From Psychromarinibacter sediminicola (GTDB taxonomy: Bacteria > Pseudomonadota > Alphaproteobacteria > Rhodobacterales > Rhodobacteraceae), in NCBI RefSeq assembly GCF_029168335.1, contig NZ_JARGYC010000010.1, positions 23,738 to 87,737 on the forward strand: a stretch of DNA of 64,000 nucleotides, read 5' to 3'. Below the pieces are notes generated by a model. It was not told where the DNA came from. It did no database searches and saw only the letters and a program-made list of their open reading frames with translations. Of this stretch, positions 28,097 through 38,458 are shown piece by piece. The position numbers were made by a program, and so were the translations under genes. The number at the start of each line of letters is the position of its first letter. The first letter of the stretch is position 1.

Positions 28097-30331
28097 TCAG
28101 GTGCTTTCCAGCCGGGCCAGCGCCACCAGCGCCTGTCCCAGCGCCAGCCCCCCGTCGTTCGCCGGCACCTTCCGATGGACCAGCACCGGCACGCCCTCCA
28201 GCGCCTGCACTGTCAACTCCAGCAGCAGCGCGTTCTGAAAGCACCCGCCCGAGAGTACCACCGCCTCGGCCGCGCCGGTCTCCACCAGCCGCCGCGCCGC
28301 GCCGGCAAAGCCCCGCGCCAGCCCGGCGTGAAACCGCCACGCCATCTCCGCCGGCGCCACGCCGCGGTCCCGGTCCGCCCGCCAGCGCGCCCAGAGCGGC
28401 GCCGCGTCCAGCACCGACCCCGCCAAGTCCAGCGGGTAGCCCGCGCCCCGCTCTCGCGCCTGCAACGCCAGCGCCTCCAGCCCCATCGCCGCCTCGCCCT
28501 CGTAGCTCTGCGCGCCCGAAAACCCCAGCACCGCCGCGAAAGCATCGAACAGGCGCCCCGCCGAGGAGGACAGCGGCGCGTTCACGCCCTGCGCCGCCGC
28601 CTGCCGCAGCATTCCCAGCGGCCGGTCGGAGAATATCGCGTCGGCCACCTCGCCCAGCCCCGCGGCATCCAGCTGCGCCACCGCGTTCCGCCACGGCTCC
28701 CGTGCCGCGACGTCCCCGCCGATCAGCGGCACCGGCGAAAGATGAGCCTCGCGCGAGAAACCCCTGTAATCGCCCAGCAAAAGCTCGCCGCCCCAGACCG
28801 TCCGGTCGCGCCCGAATCCGGTGCCGTCCAGCACGATCCCCGCCACGCGGCCCCCGTCCAGCGGCCACCCGGTCTCGCCCAGGCAGGCCGCCAGATGCGC
28901 GTGATGGTGCTGCACCTCCACCACCGGCAGGCCCAGCCCGTGGGCGTGCTGCGTCGCGCGATAGCCCGGATGCAGGTCGCAGGCCACGGCCTCCGGTGCA
29001 TGATCGAACAGCGCGGCATAATCCCGGTCCGCCTGCACGAACGCCTCCCAGGTCAGCGCCTCGTCCAGCTCCCCCAGGTGGTGCCCCAGCAACGCCTGCC
29101 GGTTCTTCACCAGGCAGATCGCGGCCTTCATCTGCCCGCCATAGGCCACCAGCTGCCGCCCACCGAACCCCTCGGGCAGCGGCAGCGTCCCCGGCACCCG
29201 GCCGCGCGCCCGGCGCAGCACCATGGGCCCCTGCGGCGTGATCCGCTCCACGCTGTCATCCAGCCGCCGCGCGATCTCGCGGTCGTGCATCACGAAGGCA
29301 TCCGCGAAACCGCCCAGCGTCTCCCGCGCCTCCGCGTTGCCGATCGCCTGCGGCGCGCCCGACAGGTTGCCGGAGGTCATCACTAGCGGCCGCCCGACCG
29401 CGCCGCACAACAGGTGGTGCAACGGCGTATAGGGCAGCATCCAGCCCAGCGTCGCCTGCCCCGGCGCCACCTCCTCCGGCAGTGCCGCGCCGGCCTTCTC
29501 CAGCAACACGATCGGCGCCGCCGGATCCTGCAGCAGCGCCGCCTCCTCCTCCGAGACCGACGCATACCGCCGCACCACCTCCAGCGGCGCCATCAGCGCG
29601 AACGGTTTCGCCGGCCGCCGCTTCCGCGCCCGCAACAGCGCCACCGCCGCCGCATCGGTCGCGTCGCAGGCCAGGTGAAACGCGCCCAGCCCCTTCACCG
29701 CGACGATTCCACCGTCCCGCAGCGCCTCGGCCGCCAGCGCCAGCCAGTCGCCCGCGACCTCGACCCCGTCCCGTTCGACCCAGACGCGCGGCCCGCACTC
29801 CGGGCAGGCGACCGGCTGGGCATGGAACCGACGGTCGCCGGGATCCTCGTATTCCGCCCGGCACGCCGCGCACATGACGAAGGGTGCCATCGTCGTCTGC
29901 CCGCGGTCATAGGGCAGCCCGGTGAGAATGCTGAACCGCGGCCCGCAATTGGTGCAGTTGGTAAAGGCGTAGCCGCGCCGCCGCCCGTCACCGAAGATCT
30001 CGGCCACGCAGTCCGCGCAGCTCGCCGCGTCCGGCGTCACCCGCGTCTCGGCCCCCGGCCCGCCCGAGGCCACGATCACGAAGTCCGCCCGCTCGGCCAC
30101 CTCGCAGGGCGCCGCCTCCACCGCGTCCACCCGCGCCAGCGGCGGCGCCTCCGCCGACAACGCCGCGACGAAGGCGTCCAGCCCCGCCCCGCGGGCGAAG
30201 ACCAGCACCCCCTCGGCGTCGTTCCGCACCTCGCCCGTCACCCCGTGCGTCCGCGCCAGCTGCCAGACGAAGGGCCGGAACCCCACGCCCTGCACCTGCC
30301 CGCGCACCCGGATCCGCATGCCCGACGTCAT
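28097..30331 (-). CDS. hypF: Carbamoyltransferase HypF
   Basis: A 744-residue maturation enzyme that turns carbamoyl phosphate into a thiocarbamate on HypE. Domains in order: acylphosphatase (RIRVRGQVQGVGFRPFVWQL), two zinc-finger units (CADC and CTNC; CAAC and CPEC), YrdC-like nucleotide domain (GGIVAVKGLGAFHLACDAT, TSGNLSGAP), and a Kae1-like domain with metal-binding HxxxH (QHHHAHLAACL). ATG at 30331 was taken; ATG at 30319 or a TTG at 30349 (with GGAG just before it) are alternatives. It lies between hupV and hupS. Confidence 0.95.
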   Translation of the reverse strand: MTSGMRIRVRGQVQGVGFRPFVWQLARTHGVTGEVRNDAEGVLVFARGAGLDAFVAALSAEAPPLARVDAVEAAPCEVAERADFVIVASGGPGAETRVTPDAASCADCVAEIFGDGRRRGYAFTNCTNCGPRFSILTGLPYDRGQTTMAPFVMCAACRAEYEDPGDRRFHAQPVACPECGPRVWVERDGVEVAGDWLALAAEALRDGGIVAVKGLGAFHLACDATDAAAVALLRARKRRPAKPFALMAPLEVVRRYASVSEEEAALLQDPAAPIVLLEKAGAALPEEVAPGQATLGWMLPYTPLHHLLCGAVGRPLVMTSGNLSGAPQAIGNAEARETLGGFADAFVMHDREIARRLDDSVERITPQGPMVLRRARGRVPGTLPLPEGFGGRQLVAYGGQMKAAICLVKNRQALLGHHLGELDEALTWEAFVQADRDYAALFDHAPEAVACDLHPGYRATQHAHGLGLPVVEVQHHHAHLAACLGETGWPLDGGRVAGIVLDGTGFGRDRTVWGGELLLGDYRGFSREAHLSPVPLIGGDVAAREPWRNAVAQLDAAGLGEVADAIFSDRPLGMLRQAAAQGVNAPLSSSAGRLFDAFAAVLGFSGAQSYEGEAAMGLEALALQARERGAGYPLDLAGSVLDAAPLWARWRADRDRGVAPAEMAWRFHAGLARGFAGAARRLVETGAAEAVVLSGGCFQNALLLELTVQALEGVPVLVHRKVPANDGGLALGQALVALARLEST

Positions 30332-30333
30332 GG

Positions 30334-30391
30334 CTTCATCTTGGCCCAAATACTCCGGGGGCGTCCGAAGGACGGGGGCAGAGCCGCCGGG
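30334..30391. repeat. Candidate Rhodobacterales intergenic repeat at the hypF 5' end
   Basis: The segment starts CTTCATCTTGGCCCAAATAC and continues through TCCGGGGG to a GGGGGCAGAGCC stretch. It resembles an element I recall as very frequent between genes in Rhodobacterales genomes. It reaches into the possible hypF start, so it may decide which start codon is used. Only one copy is visible here; the family membership is from memory. Confidence 0.4.
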
Positions 30392-30407
30392 ATCCCGGCC
30401 GCCCCGC

Positions 30408-31838
30408 TCAGTGCACCGTGCAGACCATGCAAGGGTCGAAACTCCGCACCACGTGCTGCACCGCCACCGGCGTCTCCTCGGCCTCGACCACCGGGCAGCC
30501 GACCAGCGCCGCCTCCACCGGCCCCGGCACGCCCTCGGCGTCGCGGGGCGAGAAGTTCCAGGTCGTCGGCGCCACGATCTGGTAGCCCGCGATCCGCCCG
30601 CGCTCGATCCGCAGCCAGTGGCCCAGCGTGCCCCGCGCCGCCTCGACGAGCCCGGCGCCGGCCCCGTCCTTCGGCAGGTCCCAGTCCCCCATGAACCGCG
30701 CCGCCGGGTCGAGCCGCGCCGCCCAGTCCTCCAGCCAGAGCTGCGTCCGCGCGATCTCCAGCAGCCGCCCGGCGATGCGCGCCCGCACGCCGGCCTCGTC
30801 CGCCAGCGCCAGGGCCAGCGGGTGCCCGTCCACCACCTGCCGCGCCAGCGCGCCGACCTCGACGGTCCCGCCCGCCAGCCGCGGCGCCTTGCACCAGGAA
30901 TAGCCTGGCTCGCGCATGTCCTCGTCCGGCGCGGTGACCCCCTCGGCGGGATGCGCCGCGCCGCCCAGCATCCACGCGTGGCTCAGATCCTCGACCACCT
31001 CGGCCGGGTCGAACGCGCGCAGCGCGCCCGCCTCCCAGACCCCGGCCCGCGTCGCCCGGCCCTCGGGCATCGGATACGCGCCGCAGGACAGATACCGTCC
31101 CGGCCCGCGCCCCAGCGTCGCCAGCCCGAGATCCGCCGCGATCTCGCCGAACAGCCCCGCGGCCCCCGTGCCCCAGGCCTCCAGCCCCGCCACGCTGTCC
31201 AGCGCCGCGAACTCCTCCAGCCGCGCGCCGAACAGCACCGTCTCCAGCGCCCGGCGATGCGCCCGCAGCGCGGTCTGTATCTTCACCTTGTCGCGCGCAT
31301 CCGGCGTCCGCGTCACCCCAGCGGGCTGGATCGCCAGGGTGTGCGGCCACTTGCCGCCCAGAAGCCCCACGATGTGAAACAGCCGCGCCCGCGCCTCCAG
31401 CAACGCCCGCGCGACCGAGCCCTCCTGCGCCGTGAACGCCTCCACCGCGCGCCCGTGCCAGGCCCGGCCCGCATAGACCGGCCGCGCGAAATCCGGCATG
31501 AAGAACAGCGCGAAATGCGTCAGGTGGTCGGCCAGGTTCTCGACCCCGTGCAGGATCGCGGCCGCCAGCGCCCCCTGCTCGGGCATCTCCGCCCCCGACG
31601 CCTCGGCCAGCGCGAAGGCCGCCGCCGCCGACTGGCTGATCGAGCAGATGCCGCAGATCCGCGGCGTGATCGTCAGCGCGTCGCGCGGGTCGCGGCCCGT
31701 GAGCATCATCTCGAAGCCCCGGAACAGCGGCGAGTTGGCCCAGGCCGCCGCCACCCGGCCCTCGGCCACGTCAAGCCGGATTTCAAGGTCGCCCTCGACC
31801 CGGTTGAACGGCCCGACCAGAAGCTGCCGTTCGCTCAT
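30408..31838 (-). CDS. hupV: H2-sensing regulatory hydrogenase large subunit HupV
   Basis: A 476-residue large subunit of the cytosolic regulatory hydrogenase (HoxC/HupV class). RICGIC and DPCMVCTVH give the NiFe ligands, and the protein stops directly at that last His, so no tail exists for proteolytic maturation, as known for sensors of this class. It is clearly shorter than HupL. The ATG at 31838 overlaps the hupU stop. With HupU it reports H2 to HupT. Confidence 0.96.
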   Translation of the reverse strand: MSERQLLVGPFNRVEGDLEIRLDVAEGRVAAAWANSPLFRGFEMMLTGRDPRDALTITPRICGICSISQSAAAAFALAEASGAEMPEQGALAAAILHGVENLADHLTHFALFFMPDFARPVYAGRAWHGRAVEAFTAQEGSVARALLEARARLFHIVGLLGGKWPHTLAIQPAGVTRTPDARDKVKIQTALRAHRRALETVLFGARLEEFAALDSVAGLEAWGTGAAGLFGEIAADLGLATLGRGPGRYLSCGAYPMPEGRATRAGVWEAGALRAFDPAEVVEDLSHAWMLGGAAHPAEGVTAPDEDMREPGYSWCKAPRLAGGTVEVGALARQVVDGHPLALALADEAGVRARIAGRLLEIARTQLWLEDWAARLDPAARFMGDWDLPKDGAGAGLVEAARGTLGHWLRIERGRIAGYQIVAPTTWNFSPRDAEGVPGPVEAALVGCPVVEAEETPVAVQHVVRSFDPCMVCTVH

Positions 31839-32824
31839 GTCTCGCGCTTCGGCGCCGGGGCGACGCGGATGCGGTCGGAATGCGCGTTCACGTCGATCCG
31901 CCGCGGCGTCGCCGCCTTCGACAGCGACGCCAGCGCCATGAACCACGCCTTCGGCATGTCCGAGGGCAGGCCCACCGGGATGCCGGCGATCGTCGGCGTC
32001 TCGGTGTAGGTATGCCCCGGCTCCTCGAATTCCGGCGAGGTGCAGGCGATACACGGGTAGCCGCCGCGCGTACACGATCCCTCGCCGTTCCATGGCCGGA
32101 TGTTGCAGTCGCCCACCGCCTGCGTGCCGACGCAGCCCAGATGCTCCATCATGCAGCCCAGCTCCGACAGCGCGCGCGCCGAGGCCTTGTATTCGTAGTA
32201 TTCGTTCTTCGGACAGCCGTGATGCACCAGGTGATCGGCATAGAACCGCGGCCGGCGATAGCGGTCGAGGTCGCCCGCGCCGATCAGCCCGCCCGCCAGC
32301 ATCAGCAGCGTCTCCGTCACCCAGGCCGGATGCGTCGGGCAGCCCGCCACGTTGATGACCGGCAGGCCCGAGCGGCTGCGGAACCCTTCGTCCAGCGCCC
32401 CGCCCGCGTGCGCGCCGTCGTATTGCAGGCCGATGGCGCCGGCCGGGTTGCCGCCCGCCGCGGTGATCCCGCCGAACGCCGCGCAGGAGCCCACGGCCAC
32501 GACATGCTCGGCCATCGGCGCCAGCGCCCGCACCCAGTCCAGCATTGCCCGCCCGGTGCCCGACAGCATGTGGAACTTGCCCGTGCCCTTCGGCCCGGTG
32601 ACGATGGAGCCCTCGACGCACAGCACGTCGAGCACCGTCTCGCCCCGCTCCACCGCGTCCAGCAACGCGCGCACCTCCGCCCCGGTCTCGACCGACAGCG
32701 CCGGATGCCACAGAAACGAGATGCCCGCGTCGCCGAGCGTGTCGAACAGGTTCGGGTTCTCGGCGCACAGAAGCGACATGGTACAGCCGCCGCAGCCCGC
32801 CGATTGCAGCCACAACACGTTCAT
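31835..32824 (-). CDS. hupU: H2-sensing regulatory hydrogenase small subunit HupU
   Basis: A 329-residue small subunit without Tat signal or membrane anchor, hence cytosolic. It starts at once with the cluster motif LWLQSAGCGGCTMSLL, and carries VGSCAAFGG, AGCPTHPAW and medial/distal cluster Cys around HHGCPKNEYYEYK and GCVGTQAVGDCN. The proximal site is the plain CGGC type, unlike HupS. The C-terminal 50 residues, absent in standard small subunits, probably take part in contacts with HupT. It overlaps hupT and hupV by 4 bp each. Confidence 0.96.
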   Translation of the reverse strand: MNVLWLQSAGCGGCTMSLLCAENPNLFDTLGDAGISFLWHPALSVETGAEVRALLDAVERGETVLDVLCVEGSIVTGPKGTGKFHMLSGTGRAMLDWVRALAPMAEHVVAVGSCAAFGGITAAGGNPAGAIGLQYDGAHAGGALDEGFRSRSGLPVINVAGCPTHPAWVTETLLMLAGGLIGAGDLDRYRRPRFYADHLVHHGCPKNEYYEYKASARALSELGCMMEHLGCVGTQAVGDCNIRPWNGEGSCTRGGYPCIACTSPEFEEPGHTYTETPTIAGIPVGLPSDMPKAWFMALASLSKAATPRRIDVNAHSDRIRVAPAPKRET

Positions 32825-34155
32825 GCCTCGCCCTCCCGTGGCAGCTCCAGGCGGAAGCACCCGCCCGGGCCGGGGCCCAGGTGCAGCTGCCCGCCATGCT
32901 CGTCGGCGATCTTGGCGCTGATGGAAAGCCCCAGCCCGGTGCCGCGCCCCACCGGCTTGGTCGTGAAGAACGGATCGAAGATCGCCGCGCGCGCCTCCTC
33001 CGGCACCCCCGGCCCGTTGTCGCACACGGTCAGCACCGCGCGCTCCGCCGCGCAGGCCACGTCCACCGTCAGCTCGGGCGCGGCGGCGCCCTCCAGCGCG
33101 TCCATCCCGTTCTGCACCAGGTTCATCACGATCTGCTGGATGTGCCCGGGCACGCCCTCCACCCTGCAGGCCTCGGCCCCGGTGAACCGCACCGCGATCC
33201 CGCTCTTCGAGCCGCGCTCGACCCAGCGCGCCGCGACCCGCGCCACGTCGACGAGGTCGAAGACCACCCGCTCGCCGCTGCCTTCGGCCGACAACCGCCG
33301 CAGGTCGGCCACGATGTCGCGCACCCGTTCGGCGCCCTCCGTCGCGCCGCGCACCGCGTCGGCCAGGTTGCGCAGGTTGCGCTCCAGCTTCAGATCCTCG
33401 CGCAACTGCACCAGTTCGCTGCGCGGCGCCCCGTCCTTCACCCGCTCGAAATAGGTCTCGAAGGTGCCGACGTATTTCTCCAGCGCGTGGACCGAGGCAT
33501 AGACGAAGGAAATCGGGTTGTTCAGCTCGTGCGCCACCCCCGCCAACAACCGGCCGAGCGAGGCGAGCTTCTCGTTGCGCACCAGCTGGCTCTGCGCCTC
33601 CTTCAGCTGCCGGTGGCTCCGCTCCAGTTCGGCATAGGCCCGGCGCAACTCGCCCAGCGGCCGGCCGGTCAGCACCGCGCCCACGTAGCGCCCCCGGTCC
33701 GACAGCCGCGCCGCCAGCGAGATGTCGAACGGCATCGCCCCCTCGGACGTCACCAGGTCGGCCTCGAAACTGGCGCTCTCGCGGCTCAGCCGCAGGTCGT
33801 CCAGCGCCGCCGCGATCCGGGCCGCGCCGTCCTCGGTGAAGAACGCCTGCAGCGCCCGCCCGGTGATGGCGCCCGGCTCAGCGTCCGGCTCGGCTTCGAC
33901 GGCACGGGCGAAAGAGGCGCTGATCTCCTCGATCCGGCCGTCCCGGCCCACCACCGCCATGATGTCGCTGACCGAGCCCAGCACCGACTCGATGAACCGC
34001 CGCGCCGCGTGCAGCTCGGCATTCTGCCGCTCCAGCCGTTCCTGGTACTCGACCAGTTCCGCATAGGTCCGGTCCACGGCATCCAGCACGTCGCCCCAGG
34101 CGTCGTCGGAAAAGCCCGCCCGGTCGGCAGGGTCGGAGGCGGTCGCGGTGTTCAC
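32821..34155 (-). CDS. hupT: Sensor histidine kinase HupT
   Basis: A 444-residue soluble histidine kinase that represses hydrogenase expression when H2 is absent by phosphorylating HupR. A coiled-coil start (about 25-55), a PAS domain (about 55-165), the H-box AGVAHELNNPISF with phospho-accepting His209, and the ATP-binding part (NLVQNGMDAL, DNGPGVP, GTGLGLSIS) are visible. No membrane segment occurs. The start is GTG at 34155, with a poor ribosome-binding site. It opens the hupTUV-hypF unit. Confidence 0.95.
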   Translation of the reverse strand: MNTATASDPADRAGFSDDAWGDVLDAVDRTYAELVEYQERLERQNAELHAARRFIESVLGSVSDIMAVVGRDGRIEEISASFARAVEAEPDAEPGAITGRALQAFFTEDGAARIAAALDDLRLSRESASFEADLVTSEGAMPFDISLAARLSDRGRYVGAVLTGRPLGELRRAYAELERSHRQLKEAQSQLVRNEKLASLGRLLAGVAHELNNPISFVYASVHALEKYVGTFETYFERVKDGAPRSELVQLREDLKLERNLRNLADAVRGATEGAERVRDIVADLRRLSAEGSGERVVFDLVDVARVAARWVERGSKSGIAVRFTGAEACRVEGVPGHIQQIVMNLVQNGMDALEGAAAPELTVDVACAAERAVLTVCDNGPGVPEEARAAIFDPFFTTKPVGRGTGLGLSISAKIADEHGGQLHLGPGPGGCFRLELPREGEA

Positions 34156-34228
34156 CGCCCGACACTAACGCCCCGCCCCCGCCCGCCACAAGAGCCGCGA
34201 CGGTGCTGGCACGTGCCGGCATAGGACG

Positions 34229-36237
<2,009 letters not shown>

Positions 36238-36238
<1 letters not shown>

Positions 36239-37464
36239 CAAACGTAGTAATCCAACTCTTCCTGCTTCTTCAGAAGATCCCGCAATTCATGCGGATTGTC
36301 ACCGAAGAAATACGCCAGCCCCCAGTGCGTCCCGAAGGCGGTCCGTTTCGCGACCTTCTGTTCGCTGGGATCGGAGAGTTCGTGGAACTCGAAATACGGG
36401 TGGTTGGCGGTCTCGGCCGGGACTTCCAGGCGGCTCACCACGCGGCGGCGGGGATAGACGCCGAAACAGCCGGCATGGCCTTTCGCGTCCTCCACCGGCG
36501 TTGGGAAGAAAGCGTCCAGCTCGTCCTGCGTGGTCTTCGGATCGAAGGCCACGACAAGGCCCTGGTAGCCGTTGAAGCCGTAGGCCCGCTCGATCAGTTC
36601 CAGCGCGTTGAAGCCCGGCGGGCGATAGGCGACCTCACCGAAGTAAAGCTTGTTGTCGCTGGTCAGGAAGTATTCCGGATGGATGAAGCCGAACTCGATG
36701 TCGAAGACGTCGATCAGCTTCTCGATCTCCTCGGTGATCCGCGCGCGGTGCTCTTCGAGCTCCGGCGTGGCGGGCACGAAGACGGAATATCCGAGCGTCA
36801 CGTACTCGGAGATGTTCAGGAACTGGATCTTGCCGTTCTTGATCCAGGCTTCGACCGCGAACTCCCAGCCGTCGAGGTGGCTTTCCAGCAGGGCGGGGAA
36901 TTCCTCGTCCGGGATGTTGTCCACGTCCTCGGGCGTGCGGATCACCCGGTGGCCGGCGGTGCCCGACTTGTCGAACGCCTTGAAGTGGATCGGGTCGTTC
37001 GGGTCGCCGTCCAGCTTCAGCAGCGTCTGGTTTACCCGCATCAGGAAGCGGATCACGTCGCCCCGGTCGTGGGCCTCCTCGAAGACGCCGACACGGATAC
37101 CGCCGAGCTGGGCGCGCCGCTTCATCAGGGACTTGTCGCGGAACAGCATCGCCTGGCCCAGCAGGCGCGGGTTCTTCAGCAGCACGGCATTGATCGCACC
37201 GGCCCATTCCACGGTCTCTTCGTAGAGCGGGATCGCCACGTCGACGCCCATGTCGTCGAGCCGATGCGCAAGTTCCTGCGAGCGTTCGTTGAGCCGGTCG
37301 AAATCCCACGGCACGAAGGGAATATCGTTCTGTTCGCAGTACTCTTCGGCCCAAGGCGGCGCGACCACCACGTAGCGTCGGTCGAAACGGTCGACCGCGT
37401 CGATGGCGTTCAGGCTCCAGCCGAGCAGTGCGACATACCCCTTGTTCGGATCGTAGTCCGTCAT
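36238..37464 (-). CDS. ATP-grasp domain ligase
   Basis: A 408-residue ATP-grasp enzyme that would join a carboxylate to an amine (or similar) with ATP. Visible: a pre-ATP-grasp domain (residues 1-100), RDKSLMKRRAQLGGIRVG for adenine and phosphate contact, HFKAFDKSGTAGHRV (glycine-rich loop), and HPEYFLTSDNKLYFGEVAYRPPG with the metal-binding Glu and the following Arg. The C-terminal 80 residues have a HWGLAYFFGDNP segment not typical of carbamoyl-phosphate or D-Ala ligases. AGGAGAGACG precedes the ATG. It is the first gene of a two-gene unit with the papain-like protein. Substrate unknown. Confidence 0.85.
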
Positions 37465-37839
37465 CGTCTCTCCTCTCAGACAGCTGTCCGCTCTGTGGCA
37501 CGCCCGACCCGGACACAGCCCGGATTGGGCTGCGTGGGGGCGGATGCGGCCCGCAAAGCAGGCGCCGTATTGTTTAAAGCCGCATCAACGGTAGTGCCGG
37601 CGCCGGGGCGTTTCAACGCCATGCAGGTATTATCATTGTTTTTCAGTTCACTGGGGCGTTCTCAGGTGCAGTCCCGGGCGGATGGCGCGGTGTCAGCCCC
37701 ATCGCGCCATACCCGGTATGCGGCGGCCGCGAGATCCCGCTCCGCAAATAGGTCGGGCCACAACCAAAAGCTAAGAGGCGGCGAGAGCGACGGCCCGGCC
37801 CCCGAGGCCGGCGAAACGACCCGGGGCAGATCGCCGGGT
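37465..37839. other. 375-bp gene-free gap upstream of the ATP-grasp gene
   Basis: No open frame with coding character or RNA gene was found. The stretch 37,560-37,660 is AT-richer than its surroundings (GTATTGTTTAAAGCC and GGTATTATCATTGTTTTTC) and is the likely place for the minus-strand promoter of the ATP-grasp unit. The right half may carry the 3' end of the pqi transcript; no clear terminator is seen. Confidence 0.5.
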
Positions 37840-38457
37840 CTAGCGCACGAGATCGCGCGCGATCTTCTCCGACAGCCTTGTCAATGCGGCGGCCTGAGCC
37901 GTGGCGATGGCGGACGGCCCCTCGCCGACCAGCGCGACCGAGATGTCGAACACGCCGACCCGGTCGGGGAGCGGCGGTGGCTGGGTTCTGGGCTCGTAGT
38001 CCGGATCGTCGAAATTGTCCTCGGGCTCCGGCTCCTCCGATCCTAGGAAATACTGTCCGGAAATGCGGAACGTGTCCGCGTTGGTCGCGATGTACGTCTC
38101 GATGCGAATGTCCACCACACCTTCCGGCGGCCGCGGCAGCGGCCAGGGTTCGGGGGCCACCTTGGCCGAGGTCATCGCGTTCAGGTGGCGCGTGACGGTC
38201 AGCGTCGTCGCGCGTTCCGGCTCGTCCGCCCACAGGCCGAAGTTCATCGTCCGAACGACGCCCTCGTCATCCTGGAACGCGATTTCTTCGTCGGCCGCGT
38301 AGGTCGGCAGGGACACGGTTCGCACGAGAAGCGTCCGGACGGCGGAACGGACCCTCAGCTCCGACGTCGGCGATTCCACGAGATAGCGCGGCCCACCTTC
38401 CCCACAGGCAACGAGGGTCATGGCCAGAAGGCCGGTCGCGATCGCTCGGATGGTCAT
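37840..38457 (-). CDS. pqiC: PqiC/ABC_trans_aux family outer-membrane lipoprotein
   Basis: A 205-residue predicted lipoprotein with signal peptide and lipobox LVAC (acylated Cys near residue 18). It belongs to the family that forms the outer-membrane end of Pqi MCE bridges (typical opening RYLVESPTSELRV, end LTRLSEKIARDLVR). The ATG at 38457 lies 1 bp after pqiB, and the longer upstream frame lacks a signal. A Glu/Asp/Pro-rich insertion (EEPEPEDNFDDPDYEPRT) sits near the middle. It is the last gene of the operon. Confidence 0.88.
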   Translation of the reverse strand: MTIRAIATGLLAMTLVACGEGGPRYLVESPTSELRVRSAVRTLLVRTVSLPTYAADEEIAFQDDEGVVRTMNFGLWADEPERATTLTVTRHLNAMTSAKVAPEPWPLPRPPEGVVDIRIETYIATNADTFRISGQYFLGSEEPEPEDNFDDPDYEPRTQPPPLPDRVGVFDISVALVGEGPSAIATAQAAALTRLSEKIARDLVR

Positions 38458-38458
38458 T

